From Phycisphaerales bacterium (GTDB lineage: Bacteria > Planctomycetota > Phycisphaerae > Phycisphaerales > UBA1924), in the NCBI GenBank assembly GCA_020847535.1, contig JADLBU010000126.1, positions 62,001 through 126,000 of the forward strand: DNA of 64,000 bases, in the 5' to 3' direction. The first letter of the stretch is position 1, and each line of letters starts with the position of its first letter. A program made the position numbers and the translations under genes. Shown here in pieces: positions 52,117 through 60,913 of this stretch. A model generated the notes under the pieces. The model made no database searches. It was not told the DNA's origin and saw nothing but the letters and a program-made list of their open reading frames with translations.

Positions 52117-53835
52117 TCAACAGCCGGATTCGAACGCACGCACGAACGCGTCGAAGTCCTCAATGTCGACAAAGCCGCTGTCATCAAAGTCGGCGGCCAG
52201 ATCGCCAAGATCAAACATGACGACGAACGCCGAATAATCCTCGAAATCGACGAAGCCGCTGCCATCAAAGTCCGCGCCGCACGCCGCCTGACGCTCGTAC
52301 GCGCCCATGTCGACGTGCGGAGCAAGCCCCGGCCCATAGTCCGCCGATGCCGGGTCATCGACCGGTCTCACAACTCCCGCGATGTCGACCGATGCGCGTT
52401 CGGACGTGTTGCCGTCGCCGTCCAGATCCCACACATCGATCGGGACCAGAAGCACATCTCCCGCATCGATTGCGCGGGATCCTGCAAGCAGCCGGAACGC
52501 ATCGTCCCCTGTCCCAAGACGCTGGTCATATCCTGGGGGATCGCTGAAGGACGGGCCCAACCCGGTGTTCCCGACCCCCGGGATCGCACCCGTCCACCCC
52601 TGTACATTGCAGTAGTTGATGGTCCACAAGCCTGACGCACTCGATAGCTGACCCGCCTGCACGGAGGCCTGCGTGTCGGCGTTGGCCCATAGGATCGAAT
52701 TGGCCAGCATCGGCACGCCCAGGGACGCGTAGATCCCCCCGCCTTGGGTGAGTGACCAGTTCGAGTAGACCGTGCAGTTGGTGATCTTGGCGTTCCCCTG
52801 AAGGTACAACCCCGCGCCGCGCTGCATGGATGTGTTCTTCGTAAACACGCAGTTGAAAACGACCGGGGCGTTGGTCGCATACATTGCCCCCCCCTGCGTC
52901 GCAGAGTTGCCCGCGAACTTCGTGGAGACGACGTTAAACGCCGAAGACGCCGAGCTCGTGTTGATCGCTCCCCCGTTGCCGCCGGTGTTGGCCTCGAATG
53001 TGCATCCCACCACCCACAGTGTCCCGACCGGGCTGAAGAGTCCGCCACCCGCGGCGGCGATGTTGCCGGTGAAGGTCGAGCCGAAGATGCGCGAAAAGCC
53101 GCAGCACGCGACCATGCCTCCGCCGAACGAAGCGCGGTTGGCGTCGAATGTGCATTCCCGAAGCACCGCCGACCCGTTCACGTTCATCCCGCCGCCATCT
53201 GCGGTCGCTACGTTTCGAAGAAACCGCGTCCTTTCTATGACGGGTGACCCCGGTCGCGAATACAGGCCGCCACCAAACTTGGCGGTGCATTGCACCAACG
53301 TGCATGACCGCATCACCGGGCTCCCTCCATCCACCAGGATCCCGCCGCCGCTGTCGGTTGGGTACGCCAAACCGTCGGCGTTGCCGCGCTCGATGGTGAA
53401 CCCATCGAGGACTGCGGACGCATCCGCACTCGGTGGGAAGAGGACGACATGCCGCGAGTTGTCGGCCTCCACACCGGATTGGCCGATGTCGCCGGAGAGA
53501 ACCGTCAAGTTCGCCACCGGATCTCGTTGGCTCTCGTGCGTCTCTCCGACCGCAAAGCCGCCTAGGAGCGTCACGCCCGCGGGGATGACGAACGACGCGT
53601 CGCGATTGCCGGTCCCGGCGTCAGGAAAATACGTCCCCCGAGCGACCCAGACCTGGGCCGGTGCGACGGCCGTCGCAGCGAGCAGTGCGACCTGCACATC
53701 CTGATGAGCATCACCCCACGACAGTCCGTGGCCGCCAGCCGGAGCGTTGGCGTCCACATAGAAAACTGTTTGCCCTGATGCGAAACGGGCCGCGAGAAGA
53801 TACGCGGCGACCAGCGGCCATCTCTTCACGATCAT
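52117..53835 (-). CDS. Secreted right-handed beta-helix protein with dockerin-like Gly-Cys C-terminus
   Basis: A 572-residue exported protein with signal peptide MIVKRWPLVAAYLLAARFASG. It opens with YVDANAPAGGHGLSWGDAHQ, typical of planctomycete parallel beta-helix proteins. About ten helical coils follow (GGGILVDGGSPVMRSCTLVQ; GGGMNVNGSAVLRECTFDAN; GGAMYATNAPVVFNCVFTKN), then IDAGD and VDMGAYE. Two dockerin-like repeats (ADFDGSGFVDFEDYSAF; DFDDSGFVDIEDFDAF) end in ESGC. Such proteins may bind or cleave polysaccharides or act as surface adhesins; no catalytic residues were identified. It is convergent with the DUF58 gene by one base. Confidence 0.85.
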   Translation of the reverse strand: MIVKRWPLVAAYLLAARFASGQTVFYVDANAPAGGHGLSWGDAHQDVQVALLAATAVAPAQVWVARGTYFPDAGTGNRDASFVIPAGVTLLGGFAVGETHESQRDPVANLTVLSGDIGQSGVEADNSRHVVLFPPSADASAVLDGFTIERGNADGLAYPTDSGGGILVDGGSPVMRSCTLVQCTAKFGGGLYSRPGSPVIERTRFLRNVATADGGGMNVNGSAVLRECTFDANRASFGGGMVACCGFSRIFGSTFTGNIAAAGGGLFSPVGTLWVVGCTFEANTGGNGGAINTSSASSAFNVVSTKFAGNSATQGGAMYATNAPVVFNCVFTKNTSMQRGAGLYLQGNAKITNCTVYSNWSLTQGGGIYASLGVPMLANSILWANADTQASVQAGQLSSASGLWTINYCNVQGWTGAIPGVGNTGLGPSFSDPPGYDQRLGTGDDAFRLLAGSRAIDAGDVLLVPIDVWDLDGDGNTSERASVDIAGVVRPVDDPASADYGPGLAPHVDMGAYERQAACGADFDGSGFVDFEDYSAFVVMFDLGDLAADFDDSGFVDIEDFDAFVRAFESGC

Positions 53836-54154
53836 TCGACTCCCCTGCCCCTAACGAAATACAAAAACGAGCTGGAAGACCCCGGAAACTGGTTTCAGCA
53901 TACCACGAGCTGCCAGTTCAGCATATGCAAAGCGCCGTTCTTCCCAACTTTGGATCGCAATGCCGTATAAATACCTATCACAAAGCACATCCGCAAGCGA
54001 ATCCCGCGTGGTCCATGTCGAAGTTGCATTGACCATCAGATCCTCCGGTGTTATTCTGCGTGCCGGATCAAGATTCGCTGAGGAAGTTTCCACGCGAGGA
54101 TGTGTTTTTCGCGGTTCCCCAGCGGTGAATGACATTGCATAGGAGAGGGATAGC
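53836..54154. other. Divergent AT-richer intergenic region
   Basis: 319 bp, clearly lower in GC than its neighbours. It contains the promoter at 54029-54057 and a TATAAAT patch at 53963-53969 that could serve the minus-strand beta-helix gene. A 101-codon minus-strand frame at 53851-54156 has no family features and was rejected. Confidence 0.5.
54029..54057 (+). promoter_or_regulatory. Sigma-70-type promoter
   Basis: TTGACC (54029-54034), a 17-bp spacer, then TATTCT (54052-54057). It lies about 97 bp upstream of the secreted protein gene at 54155 and is one of the best consensus matches in the window. Confidence 0.6.
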
Positions 54155-54793
54155 ATGAAGATCGTTTGCCTCGCGGTTATCGCGGGCGTCGCTACCGCGT
54201 CGGTCGCTGGCGTGGATACTCAGACGCAAAACTGGGGCTTCCCCCTGTCGCCAAACACGGCAACGCTCGTGTTCAACAAGTTCGATGACGGGGCCGGGAC
54301 CAAGGTTCTGACCAAGGTTGAGATGCTGTTTAGTGCGACGATGGGCGCGAACGTGACGGCCGAGAACGATTCGGCGCTGCCCGCTCCCGACTTTGCCGTG
54401 AACCTCACGGGATTCGTCACTGTCAGCTTCTCGACGCTGAGTGGCTTTGTCGGACTTTCGCAATCGGCCGCGGCGGGCGTCGCTGCCACCGACGGCGTTG
54501 CCGATTCGGGCCCTGACTTCCATGACTTCGGCATGCTCTCCGATTCCGACTCTGGCATGGACGACACGACTTCGGGGTTGGCTGGTTATTACGCCCCCGG
54601 CACAATCAACGCCGACATCTTCGGTTCGGGCGGCTTCTCGGTTTCTGGCACGACCGACTCCACACTGAAGCTCTCGGACTTCATGGGCTCGGGAGATGTC
54701 ACGATCAATTACTATTGGGATCCGATTCCTGCCCCGGCGAGCCTCGGCCTCGCGGCACTCGGAATGATCGCCGCCGGCCGTCGCCGTCGCTGA
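54155..54793 (+). CDS. Secreted protein with PEP-CTERM-like C-terminal anchor
   Basis: A 212-residue exported protein with GGAGAGGG before the start and signal peptide MKIVCLAVIAGVATASVAG. The mature domain (VDTQTQNWGFPLSPNTATLV; FNKFDDGAGTKVLTKVEMLF) matches the choice-of-anchor E type beta sandwich. It ends IPAPASLGLAALGMIAAG-RRRR. A terminator lies 35 bp after the stop. The promoter upstream is strong. A surface or extracellular role is inferred; no ligand is known. Confidence 0.85.
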   Translation: MKIVCLAVIAGVATASVAGVDTQTQNWGFPLSPNTATLVFNKFDDGAGTKVLTKVEMLFSATMGANVTAENDSALPAPDFAVNLTGFVTVSFSTLSGFVGLSQSAAAGVAATDGVADSGPDFHDFGMLSDSDSGMDDTTSGLAGYYAPGTINADIFGSGGFSVSGTTDSTLKLSDFMGSGDVTINYYWDPIPAPASLGLAALGMIAAGRRRR

Positions 54794-54828
54794 TTCGGCC
54801 TCTTTTCGAGACGTAAGCTTGACCCACG

Positions 54829-54861
54829 GACCTCCCGCGCGTTGCGGGAGGTCTTGTTTTT
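54829..54861 (+). terminator. Rho-independent terminator
   Basis: A perfect 10-bp stem GACCTCCCGC/GCGGGAGGTC with loop GCGTT, followed by TTGTTTTT. It ends the transcript of the secreted protein gene and lies 66 bp before nuoH. Confidence 0.9.
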
Positions 54862-54927
54862 GGGCTGCATTCGCACGTCGCATCAACTCACGCCACTCGG
54901 TGCAACCGCCGCTACACTTGCGACCCT

Positions 54928-56244
54928 ATGGAAGGTCTGCTGACGGTCCAACTGCTGGTCAATGTCATCGTCTGCATCCTGGTGATCCACGTGATCTTGG
55001 GTGCGGCGGGCATCTTCATCTACTTCGAGCGCAAGATCTCCGCGTACATGCAGGATCGCGTCGGCCCCAACCGCACGGGGTTCAACCTCGGGCAGGAGTG
55101 GCTCCCCAAGTTCGGGTTCTGGGGCCTGGGCCAGTCGCTCGCCGATGGCATCAAGTTCTTCGTCAAGGAAGACTTCACACCCGCGAACGTGGACAAGGTG
55201 CTCTTTTCGCTCGCCCCGCTCGTGGGCGTCATCCCGGCGCTGATCGGGTTTGTGGTCATCCCCTGGGGCGGGGTCTGGGATGCCCCGGATTGGAACATCC
55301 TGGGGCTGCACTTTGCCGGCGGACCGGTCACGATCGCCGGGGCGAACATCAACATCGGCGTCGTCTACCTGCTCGCGGTCGCCTCGCTGGGTGTCTACGG
55401 CGTCACGTTGGGCGGGTGGGCGAGCAATAACAAGTTCTCGTTCCTGGGTGGCCTTCGCTGCACAGCGCAGATGATCTCGTACGAGATCCCGCTGGGGCTG
55501 GCGCTGCTGTCAGCGCTTCTGTTGTGCGGCACCGTGGTCCCGAACGAGATCATCCAGCATCAGTCCGAGCACGGTTGGCTGCTGCTGCTCCAGCCGCTCG
55601 CCGGGGCGATCTTCTTCATCTGTGCGCTCGCCGAGGCGAACCGGGCGCCCTTCGACAACGCCGAGTGCGAGCAGGAGCTCGTCGGCGGCTTCCACACCGA
55701 GTACTCCTCGATGCGGTACGCCCTGTTCCCGCTCGCCGAGTATTCGCACATGACCACCTCCAGCGCGTTCTTTGCGCTCTTGTTCTTGGGCGGGTATCAC
55801 CTGCCGGGGGTTCCGGGCCTTCAGCCCGAGCACACCGGCCTGCTCGCCGCGCTGCTGAAGTTCGGCGTCTTCTTCACCAAGACCGTGCTGGTTGTGTGTT
55901 TCATGATGGTCGTCCGGTGGACAATCCCGCGGATGCGGTTTGACCAAGTGATGATGGTCGGCTGGCAGTCGATCATCCCGGTCGCCCTCATGACCGTCGT
56001 TGTCACCTCGATCATGGTGTACCTGGGCAAGACGACGATCGGGCCGATGCTGATCGCCAACGCGATCATGGTCGTCCTGATGCTGATGGCGATGCCGCTG
56101 ATGCCCAAGTACACGGCGAACAAGCGGGTGCCGCTGTACGGCTCGCGTTTCAGCCCGATGCCCGATGAGATGGTGTTGACGGGTCCGACTTCACGGCTGG
56201 CGATCGAGGATCGGCCGGTGCAGGGGACTGTTGCGACGCACTGA
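54928..56244 (+). CDS. nuoH: NADH-quinone oxidoreductase subunit H, not in a nuo operon
   Basis: A 438-residue polytopic membrane protein of complex I. Signature segments are ERKISAYMQDRVGPNRTGF and AEANRAPFDNAECEQELVGG (the E-R-K...R-x-G-P-N and D/E-rich quinone-site loop). Eight or so TM helices are visible, with a long segment of about 60 residues before ALLLCGTVV. No other nuo gene flanks it: upstream is a terminated secreted-protein gene and downstream a deaminase. In other bacteria nuoH sits between nuoG and nuoI. It is about 100 residues longer than E. coli NuoH. Orphan location is unusual; the rest may be elsewhere. Confidence 0.93.
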   Translation: MEGLLTVQLLVNVIVCILVIHVILGAAGIFIYFERKISAYMQDRVGPNRTGFNLGQEWLPKFGFWGLGQSLADGIKFFVKEDFTPANVDKVLFSLAPLVGVIPALIGFVVIPWGGVWDAPDWNILGLHFAGGPVTIAGANINIGVVYLLAVASLGVYGVTLGGWASNNKFSFLGGLRCTAQMISYEIPLGLALLSALLLCGTVVPNEIIQHQSEHGWLLLLQPLAGAIFFICALAEANRAPFDNAECEQELVGGFHTEYSSMRYALFPLAEYSHMTTSSAFFALLFLGGYHLPGVPGLQPEHTGLLAALLKFGVFFTKTVLVVCFMMVVRWTIPRMRFDQVMMVGWQSIIPVALMTVVVTSIMVYLGKTTIGPMLIANAIMVVLMLMAMPLMPKYTANKRVPLYGSRFSPMPDEMVLTGPTSRLAIEDRPVQGTVATH

Positions 56245-56296
56245 GGCAAGGCTCAAAGCGAAAAGCAGCAAAGAGCACATAGACCGGAGGCGGCGC

Positions 56297-56761
56297 GTGG
56301 GCCAGGGCGAGATTGATCGACTGGGGCTTGAGGCCGCGATCGAGCAGGCGATCAAGAGCCGATCGGAGGGTGGGATTCCGATCGGATCGGCGCTGGTTTC
56401 GCCAAGCGGCGAGATTGTCGCTCGCGGGCACAATCTTCGTGTGCAGTGCGAGGATTCGACGGCTCATGCGGAGACGGTGTGCATCCGCAACGCGGGGCGC
56501 AGGCGCGACTGGCACACGCTGACGCTTGTCTCGACGCTGTCACCGTGCGCGATGTGCAGCGGGACGACGGTCCTGCACAGGATCCCGCGGGTGGTGATCG
56601 GGGAGAACACGACGTTCCTGGGGCGGGAGGATTGGATGCGCGCCGAGGGGATCGCGGTGGTGAATCTGAATGATTCGCGATGCGTGCAGATGATGCGGGA
56701 GTTCATTGCGGCACGGCCGGAGTTGTGGGATGAGGATATCGGGGTGCCGCCCAAGGCGTGA
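56297..56761 (+). CDS. Yeast-type cytosine deaminase
   Basis: About 154 residues from a GTG at 56297 with GGAGG six bases upstream. The zinc site is STAHAETVC (HAE) and TLSPCAMCSGTTVLHRIPRV (PCxxC). The stretch IPRVVIGENTTFLGREDWMR, then DSRCVQMMREFIAARPELW and EDIGVPP, closely parallels the fungal Fcy1 cytosine deaminase in order and spacing, more than tRNA adenosine deaminase TadA. It would convert cytosine to uracil in pyrimidine salvage. The resemblance is from memory of Fcy1 and is not a search result; guanine deaminase is the main alternative. Confidence 0.78.
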   Translation: MGQGEIDRLGLEAAIEQAIKSRSEGGIPIGSALVSPSGEIVARGHNLRVQCEDSTAHAETVCIRNAGRRRDWHTLTLVSTLSPCAMCSGTTVLHRIPRVVIGENTTFLGREDWMRAEGIAVVNLNDSRCVQMMREFIAARPELWDEDIGVPPKA

Positions 56762-56770
56762 TACTCAGAG

Positions 56771-56857
56771 CCTCCGGCTTCCAGCCGGAGGACGATGACA
56801 TGCGCCATGCACGTTGGTGTTTGAGAACACCGCGACCCACGGCTGGAAGCCGTGGGC
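56771..56857. repeat. Two planctomycete-type hairpins (CCTCCGGCT and CCCACGGCT stems)
   Basis: CCTCCGGCT-tcc-AGCCGGAGG at 56771-56791 and CCCACGGCT-gga-AGCCGTGGG at 56837-56857. They lie between the convergent deaminase and aminotransferase genes. The GGCTTCCAGCC core is shared with other hairpins here. Confidence 0.6.
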
Positions 56858-56863
56858 CCCGAG

Positions 56864-58129
56864 TCACTTCAAACCGCCTACAAATTCCGCCAGCCGGTCC
56901 ATCCCCTTGTTGATCTGCTCGTTGGAGCACGCAAACGAGATGCGGATGTGGTTCTTGCCGCAGCCGCCGAAGTCCTCACCGGGGACGAGGGCGACCAGGT
57001 TCTCCGCGAGAATCGCCTCGCAGAACTCCAGCGCCGAGTTGATCTTCGCCCCGCCCTTGCTGGTCTTGCCGAAGTGGGCCGAGACATCGGGGAAGGCGTA
57101 GAACGCGCCGGTCGCCTTGATGTTGCGCACGCCCGGAATCTTCGAGAGGCGGGCGTTGGTCAGTTCCGCCCGCTCGGCGAACGCAAGGCGCATGCGTTCT
57201 ACATCATCGGCGCACTTGCTCAGCGCGACGGGGATCGACGAGTAGATGAAGGAGGTGATGTTCGTCGACATCTGCCCCTGAAGCACAGCCATCGCCTTGG
57301 TGAAGGCCAGGCCGAAGGCGCCGCTGGAGCCGGTGTACCCGATGCGCCAGCCGGTCATGGAGTAGGCCTTGGAGAGGCCGTTGATGGTGATGACTCGCTC
57401 GGCGATCTCGGGGATCGAGCCGATCGAGAAGTGCTTGACACCGCCGTAGACGATCTTCTCGTAGATCTCATCGGAGAGGACCAGGAGATTGGGGGCGATC
57501 GTCCTGGCCGCCTCTTCGACGACCTTGCCGATCGCCTTGAGATCCTCGGGCGTGTACATCGTGCCGCAGGGGTTGCTGGGGGAGTTGAGGATCAGCAGGC
57601 GCGAGTTGGGTGTGATCGCCCTCCTAAGCTGCTCGGGCGACATGCGGAATCCCGAGTCAACGGTCGTCGGAACCTCGACGATCTTGCCGCCGGCGAGCTC
57701 GGCGATCGGGGCGTAGCTGACCCACGTCGGGACCGGCAGGATGACTTCCTGCGCGGGCTCGCCGGGCTTGGGCTGATCGAGCAGGCAGTGGCACGCGACG
57801 AAGAGCGAGTGCTTGCCGCCGGCGGAGACGATCACGTGCTCTGGGGTGCAGCCGGGGATGCCGTTCTCTTCGGTGAACTTCTTGGCGATCGCAGCGCGCG
57901 ACGCCGTGTCACCGGGCGTGGGCATGTACTTGGTCTTGCCGGCCTTGAGGGCATCGATCGCCGCCTGCTTGATGATGTCGGGCGTGTCGAAATCGGGCTC
58001 ACCGGCGGCGAACCCGAGGACATCCAGGCCCTTCTCACGCATCAGCTTGGCGCGGTTGGTGAAGGCGACGGTGACGGAGGGCGTCAGGCTCGCCACGCGA
58101 CGGGCGATCTGGAGTTGGTTGTTGCTCAT
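56864..58129 (-). CDS. Class I/II aminotransferase (aspartate-type)
   Basis: A 421-residue PLP enzyme from the ATG at 58129 (MSNNQLQIARRVASLTPSVT). GFAAGEPDFDTPD is the family opening, LNSPSNPCGTMYTPEDL contains the N-P-x-G motif, DEIYEKIVYGG precedes the PLP lysine in NGLSKAYSMTGWRIGY, and HIRISFACSNEQINKGMDRL carries the substrate-carboxylate Arg. This matches subgroup I-gamma aspartate/prephenate aminotransferases. Substrates are not certain: aspartate-oxoglutarate or prephenate transamination are the usual roles. Several residues are inserted near DVSAHFGKTSKGGAKINSA. Confidence 0.88.
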   Translation of the reverse strand: MSNNQLQIARRVASLTPSVTVAFTNRAKLMREKGLDVLGFAAGEPDFDTPDIIKQAAIDALKAGKTKYMPTPGDTASRAAIAKKFTEENGIPGCTPEHVIVSAGGKHSLFVACHCLLDQPKPGEPAQEVILPVPTWVSYAPIAELAGGKIVEVPTTVDSGFRMSPEQLRRAITPNSRLLILNSPSNPCGTMYTPEDLKAIGKVVEEAARTIAPNLLVLSDEIYEKIVYGGVKHFSIGSIPEIAERVITINGLSKAYSMTGWRIGYTGSSGAFGLAFTKAMAVLQGQMSTNITSFIYSSIPVALSKCADDVERMRLAFAERAELTNARLSKIPGVRNIKATGAFYAFPDVSAHFGKTSKGGAKINSALEFCEAILAENLVALVPGEDFGGCGKNHIRISFACSNEQINKGMDRLAEFVGGLK

Positions 58130-58267
58130 AACGGGCGTGAGGATAGGTGGGCATGCAGGCTTTTTGCAGTGTCGCACGCGAATCCGGGGAGGAAACCGTG
58201 CTGGAGACACCGTGCTGGTGCAAGTAGTTTCGGTGAGATCGGAGTTTACGAACCCGTGAGGGATTCG

Positions 58268-58314
58268 CCCGCTTGGCGGGTTATGAAACAAAGACACCCG
58301 GCTGAAGCCGGGTG
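58268..58314. repeat. Two hairpins (CCCGC and CACCCGGCT stems)
   Basis: CCCGC-ttg-GCGGG at 58268-58280 and CACCCGGCT-ga-AGCCGGGTG at 58295-58314. They lie between the regulator gene and the aminotransferase gene and belong to the same hairpin style as 56771-56857. Confidence 0.55.
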
Positions 58315-58347
58315 CTCCGAGATTCATGATGAGGGACTGATTCGCGC

Positions 58348-59553
58348 TCAGGCGGCCAGGTCGATGTCCGGATCCTCACCCAGGCTGCCGGGCTTGAAGC
58401 CCCACTTGTCCTTGGGCAGGTGGCGATGATGGACGTGGATGATCCGGGAGAGCTGCTGGCCGAAGTGCTCGGCGATCGACGGGAGCTGGCGGGTGAAGGC
58501 TTCCGGGAACGGCGTGCGAACGCTGCGATGGATCAGGACAACCGCGAGGCATTCACCCTGATCCCGGCACGAGAAGGCGAGCACTTCCGATTCATCGATC
58601 CAGTCGGCCTCGGGGCCCAGGTGCTGGAGCATCTGCTCCCGGCCGCTGATCTGGAGGATATCGGTCTGTTGCTCGAGGCGCGGGGCGATCGTGCATGAGA
58701 GGTGTTCGAGCAGCGTCTCGGCGGAGTCCTTGGGGCCGTCGTAGTTGATGTACGCACCCAGCGAGAAATCTCCGCTGCTCGCCGGCAGGAAGATCGCCGC
58801 GTTGGTCGGTCCGGCCTTGGCGAGCACGTACTCAAGCGCGACGCGCAGGAGGCTCTCGAGGTCGAGCTCCTGGCGGACGAGGCTGTTGAACTCGGCGGCG
58901 GCCGCAGCGCAGGAGACGCGATCCGTCAGGTCCTGGTACGCGGCGGCGAGGTCATCACAGAGTGAGCCGACCTGGCTGGAGACAATCTCCCGGGCCTTGT
59001 TGAGCTCTCGGCACGCCTTTCGGAGTTTGCGGATGCGCTGTTCCCGGTCCTTGGCGACCCCGGAGCGGCGGAGGGCATCGGCGATCCGATCGACGAACTC
59101 GGAGGAGCTCATCCCGACGGCAAGCAGGTCGGCAGCGCCGGATCGCAGGGCGATCGAGGCTTCATCAAGGGTGGGTCGGTCGGAGACAAGGATGGGACAG
59201 ACGGTGGGGTGCGATTTGGAGATTCGGCGTATGAGGGCGGATCCCTCGCAGTCCTCAAGCCGGATCTGGACGATGACCGCGTCGAACGTGTCCTTGGTCA
59301 GCCGCCGCTGGGCATCGGAGGCGGTGTCGGTCAGGCAGACTTCAAACTCCCCCGCGCCCAGGTGGTTGGCAACGGTGTCCCGAAGGTCGGGGCAGGTCGC
59401 GACCACCAGCACCCGGGGATGCATGCTGGCCACCTCGGGCTGACAGTCATCCTGGGATGCCTGCCGCTTGGTTCCCGCATCGCGGCCGGGGGCTGCGGAG
59501 GCGGGACCACCAATGGTGGTTTGAGGGCTGTTGTTCTTGCGCTTGCGTGCCAT
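58348..59553 (-). CDS. Receiver-like and GAF-like regulatory protein
   Basis: About 401 residues from the ATG at 59553. After a Lys/Asn-rich N-terminus, a receiver-like domain runs from residue 45 to 165: HPRVLVVATCPDLRDTVANH and DAVIVQIRLEDCEGSALI; the usual DD pair and phospho-Asp are not obvious, so phosphorylation is doubtful. A coiled coil (VAKDREQRIRKLRKACRELN) links to a GAF-like domain (LLRVALEYVLAKAGPTNAAI). It ends with polar residues (DPDIDLAA). No output DNA-binding domain. Together with the next regulator it may form a signalling pair. Confidence 0.7.
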   Translation of the reverse strand: MARKRKNNSPQTTIGGPASAAPGRDAGTKRQASQDDCQPEVASMHPRVLVVATCPDLRDTVANHLGAGEFEVCLTDTASDAQRRLTKDTFDAVIVQIRLEDCEGSALIRRISKSHPTVCPILVSDRPTLDEASIALRSGAADLLAVGMSSSEFVDRIADALRRSGVAKDREQRIRKLRKACRELNKAREIVSSQVGSLCDDLAAAYQDLTDRVSCAAAAAEFNSLVRQELDLESLLRVALEYVLAKAGPTNAAIFLPASSGDFSLGAYINYDGPKDSAETLLEHLSCTIAPRLEQQTDILQISGREQMLQHLGPEADWIDESEVLAFSCRDQGECLAVVLIHRSVRTPFPEAFTRQLPSIAEHFGQQLSRIIHVHHRHLPKDKWGFKPGSLGEDPDIDLAA

Positions 59554-59804
59554 GAGTTCTCGCCCTCGGTCGGCGATCCGTCGGAAGACAATGCCCGAGC
59601 GGAAGCGCCTTTCTCCCAAGTCGGCAATCCTGAGGCGAGTTTTGAGCGTGGGGTTCAAGGATCCGTCGGACTCCGGGGGCGCGCGTGAACAGATCAACCG
59701 GCCCATGCCCGGAAATCGTGGAAGGGAAGTGCATACCCGCCGTCTTTTGCGCGTGTTCTCGGCCGGCGTGATGTGGGAAGGGGGTTGCCGGGGAAACCGG
59801 GCGA

Positions 59805-60431
59805 TTACTCGCCGTTCTCGGACACCGGCTGGCGAACGAACGCGGAGAGGCTCGTGACGATCGCCTCGGACCGATCGGTCAAGGAGATGATCGCCGCCGC
59901 CCCCGCGGCCCGCAGCGCTGCGTTTACGGAATCGCTCGGGGAGGAAACAGCACAGACCAGCACCGGCGGCGGATCCAGCCCGGCCAGGCGATGCAGAGCC
60001 GGTTCCATCTCCAGGCCCGGGACATCCTGCGACAGGATGATCATCCCTGGCCGGGTGGTGATTGCATCAAGACCCGCCGCAAGCGCGGAGGTCGCAAGCA
60101 GCAGCGAGGTGCGTTCCTTGAGCTGGGGATCACCGGTGAGCGCCAAGCGGATGGATTCCTGGAGGCGATGATCGGACGACACCAGCATGATGCGCATGAC
60201 CGGGGCGGTCTCGATGGCATCGGTGGGGATGCTGTTGGCGCGCATGAAGCGGAGCAACTCATCGCGCGGGATCCTTCGGAACTTGGATCCGGGAACCTTG
60301 AAGCCCGTGAGGCGGCCGGCATCGAAACAGCGGATGATGGTCTGCTGGCTCACGCGGCAGACCTCGGCGGCCTCACCCGTCGTGAACACATCCTTGGTGG
60401 ACCAGTCCATCTGGGGGCTGTTGACGCCCAT
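59805..60431 (-). CDS. Helix-turn-helix plus receiver-like regulator
   Basis: About 208 residues from the ATG at 60431; the open frame reaches 60629. The N-terminus is an excisionase/MerR-type winged helix: FTTGEAAEVCRVSQQTIIRC, then DAGRLTGFKVPGSKFRRIPR. A receiver-like domain follows (VMRIMLVSSDHRLQESIRLA; GMIILSQDVPGLEMEP), again without an obvious acidic triad. This combination appears in planctomycete regulators. It lies about 250 bp upstream of the 58348 gene on the same strand and next to the phage genes. Confidence 0.75.
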   Translation of the reverse strand: MGVNSPQMDWSTKDVFTTGEAAEVCRVSQQTIIRCFDAGRLTGFKVPGSKFRRIPRDELLRFMRANSIPTDAIETAPVMRIMLVSSDHRLQESIRLALTGDPQLKERTSLLLATSALAAGLDAITTRPGMIILSQDVPGLEMEPALHRLAGLDPPPVLVCAVSSPSDSVNAALRAAGAAAIISLTDRSEAIVTSLSAFVRQPVSENGE

Positions 60432-60913
60432 GTCATTGAGCCCCTGTTGCGCCGCGGGAACAAGAAAGTTCTCGTACCACGAGGCTTGCGGTGAACACAT
60501 GCACGCCGGCGGGTGGCGGCCGTCCGTGGCCGATGCGGGGCGTACATGCCCGCCGCCCGCGTGCATCAGGCCTATCGGCACGAAGGTTGCCCAACTTGAC
60601 ATGGGGCGGCCGAGGGCCGGGGTGCGCACCGAGTTCGGAGTAATCGGCCCTGCCCGAATAAGGCTATCGGTCCGGGAATTGCCGGAGTGTGCGCGCGCCG
60701 TGGTTCGGCGAGTTCACGGCGACCGGGAATTTCGGACTTTATCTCCAAGTCGTGCTGATGGCATGAGTTGCGGCTCAAGGCGGAGTTCGCAAATGAGGGC
60801 GTTTCGACACCTGTTGTGCGCACCGGCGTGGGCGCGGCCTGTATGGGTGTGGGCCCGCTCATGCGAAGCGGGCAACCCGAGTGCGACTGACCCAGCGGAA
60901 GGGGGCTAGCCCG
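60432..60913. other. Gap between host regulator and phage module
   Basis: 482 bp without a credible gene. The left border of the phage-derived region must lie here. No tRNA, direct repeat or integrase was seen, and no terminase gene precedes the portal gene. Confidence 0.45.

Noticed and set aside
53851..54156. 101-codon minus-strand frame in an AT-richer gap
   Set aside because: No recognisable family and it covers the promoter of the next gene; more likely noncoding.
56852..58429. 525-codon plus-strand frame
   Set aside because: Antisense of the aminotransferase gene.
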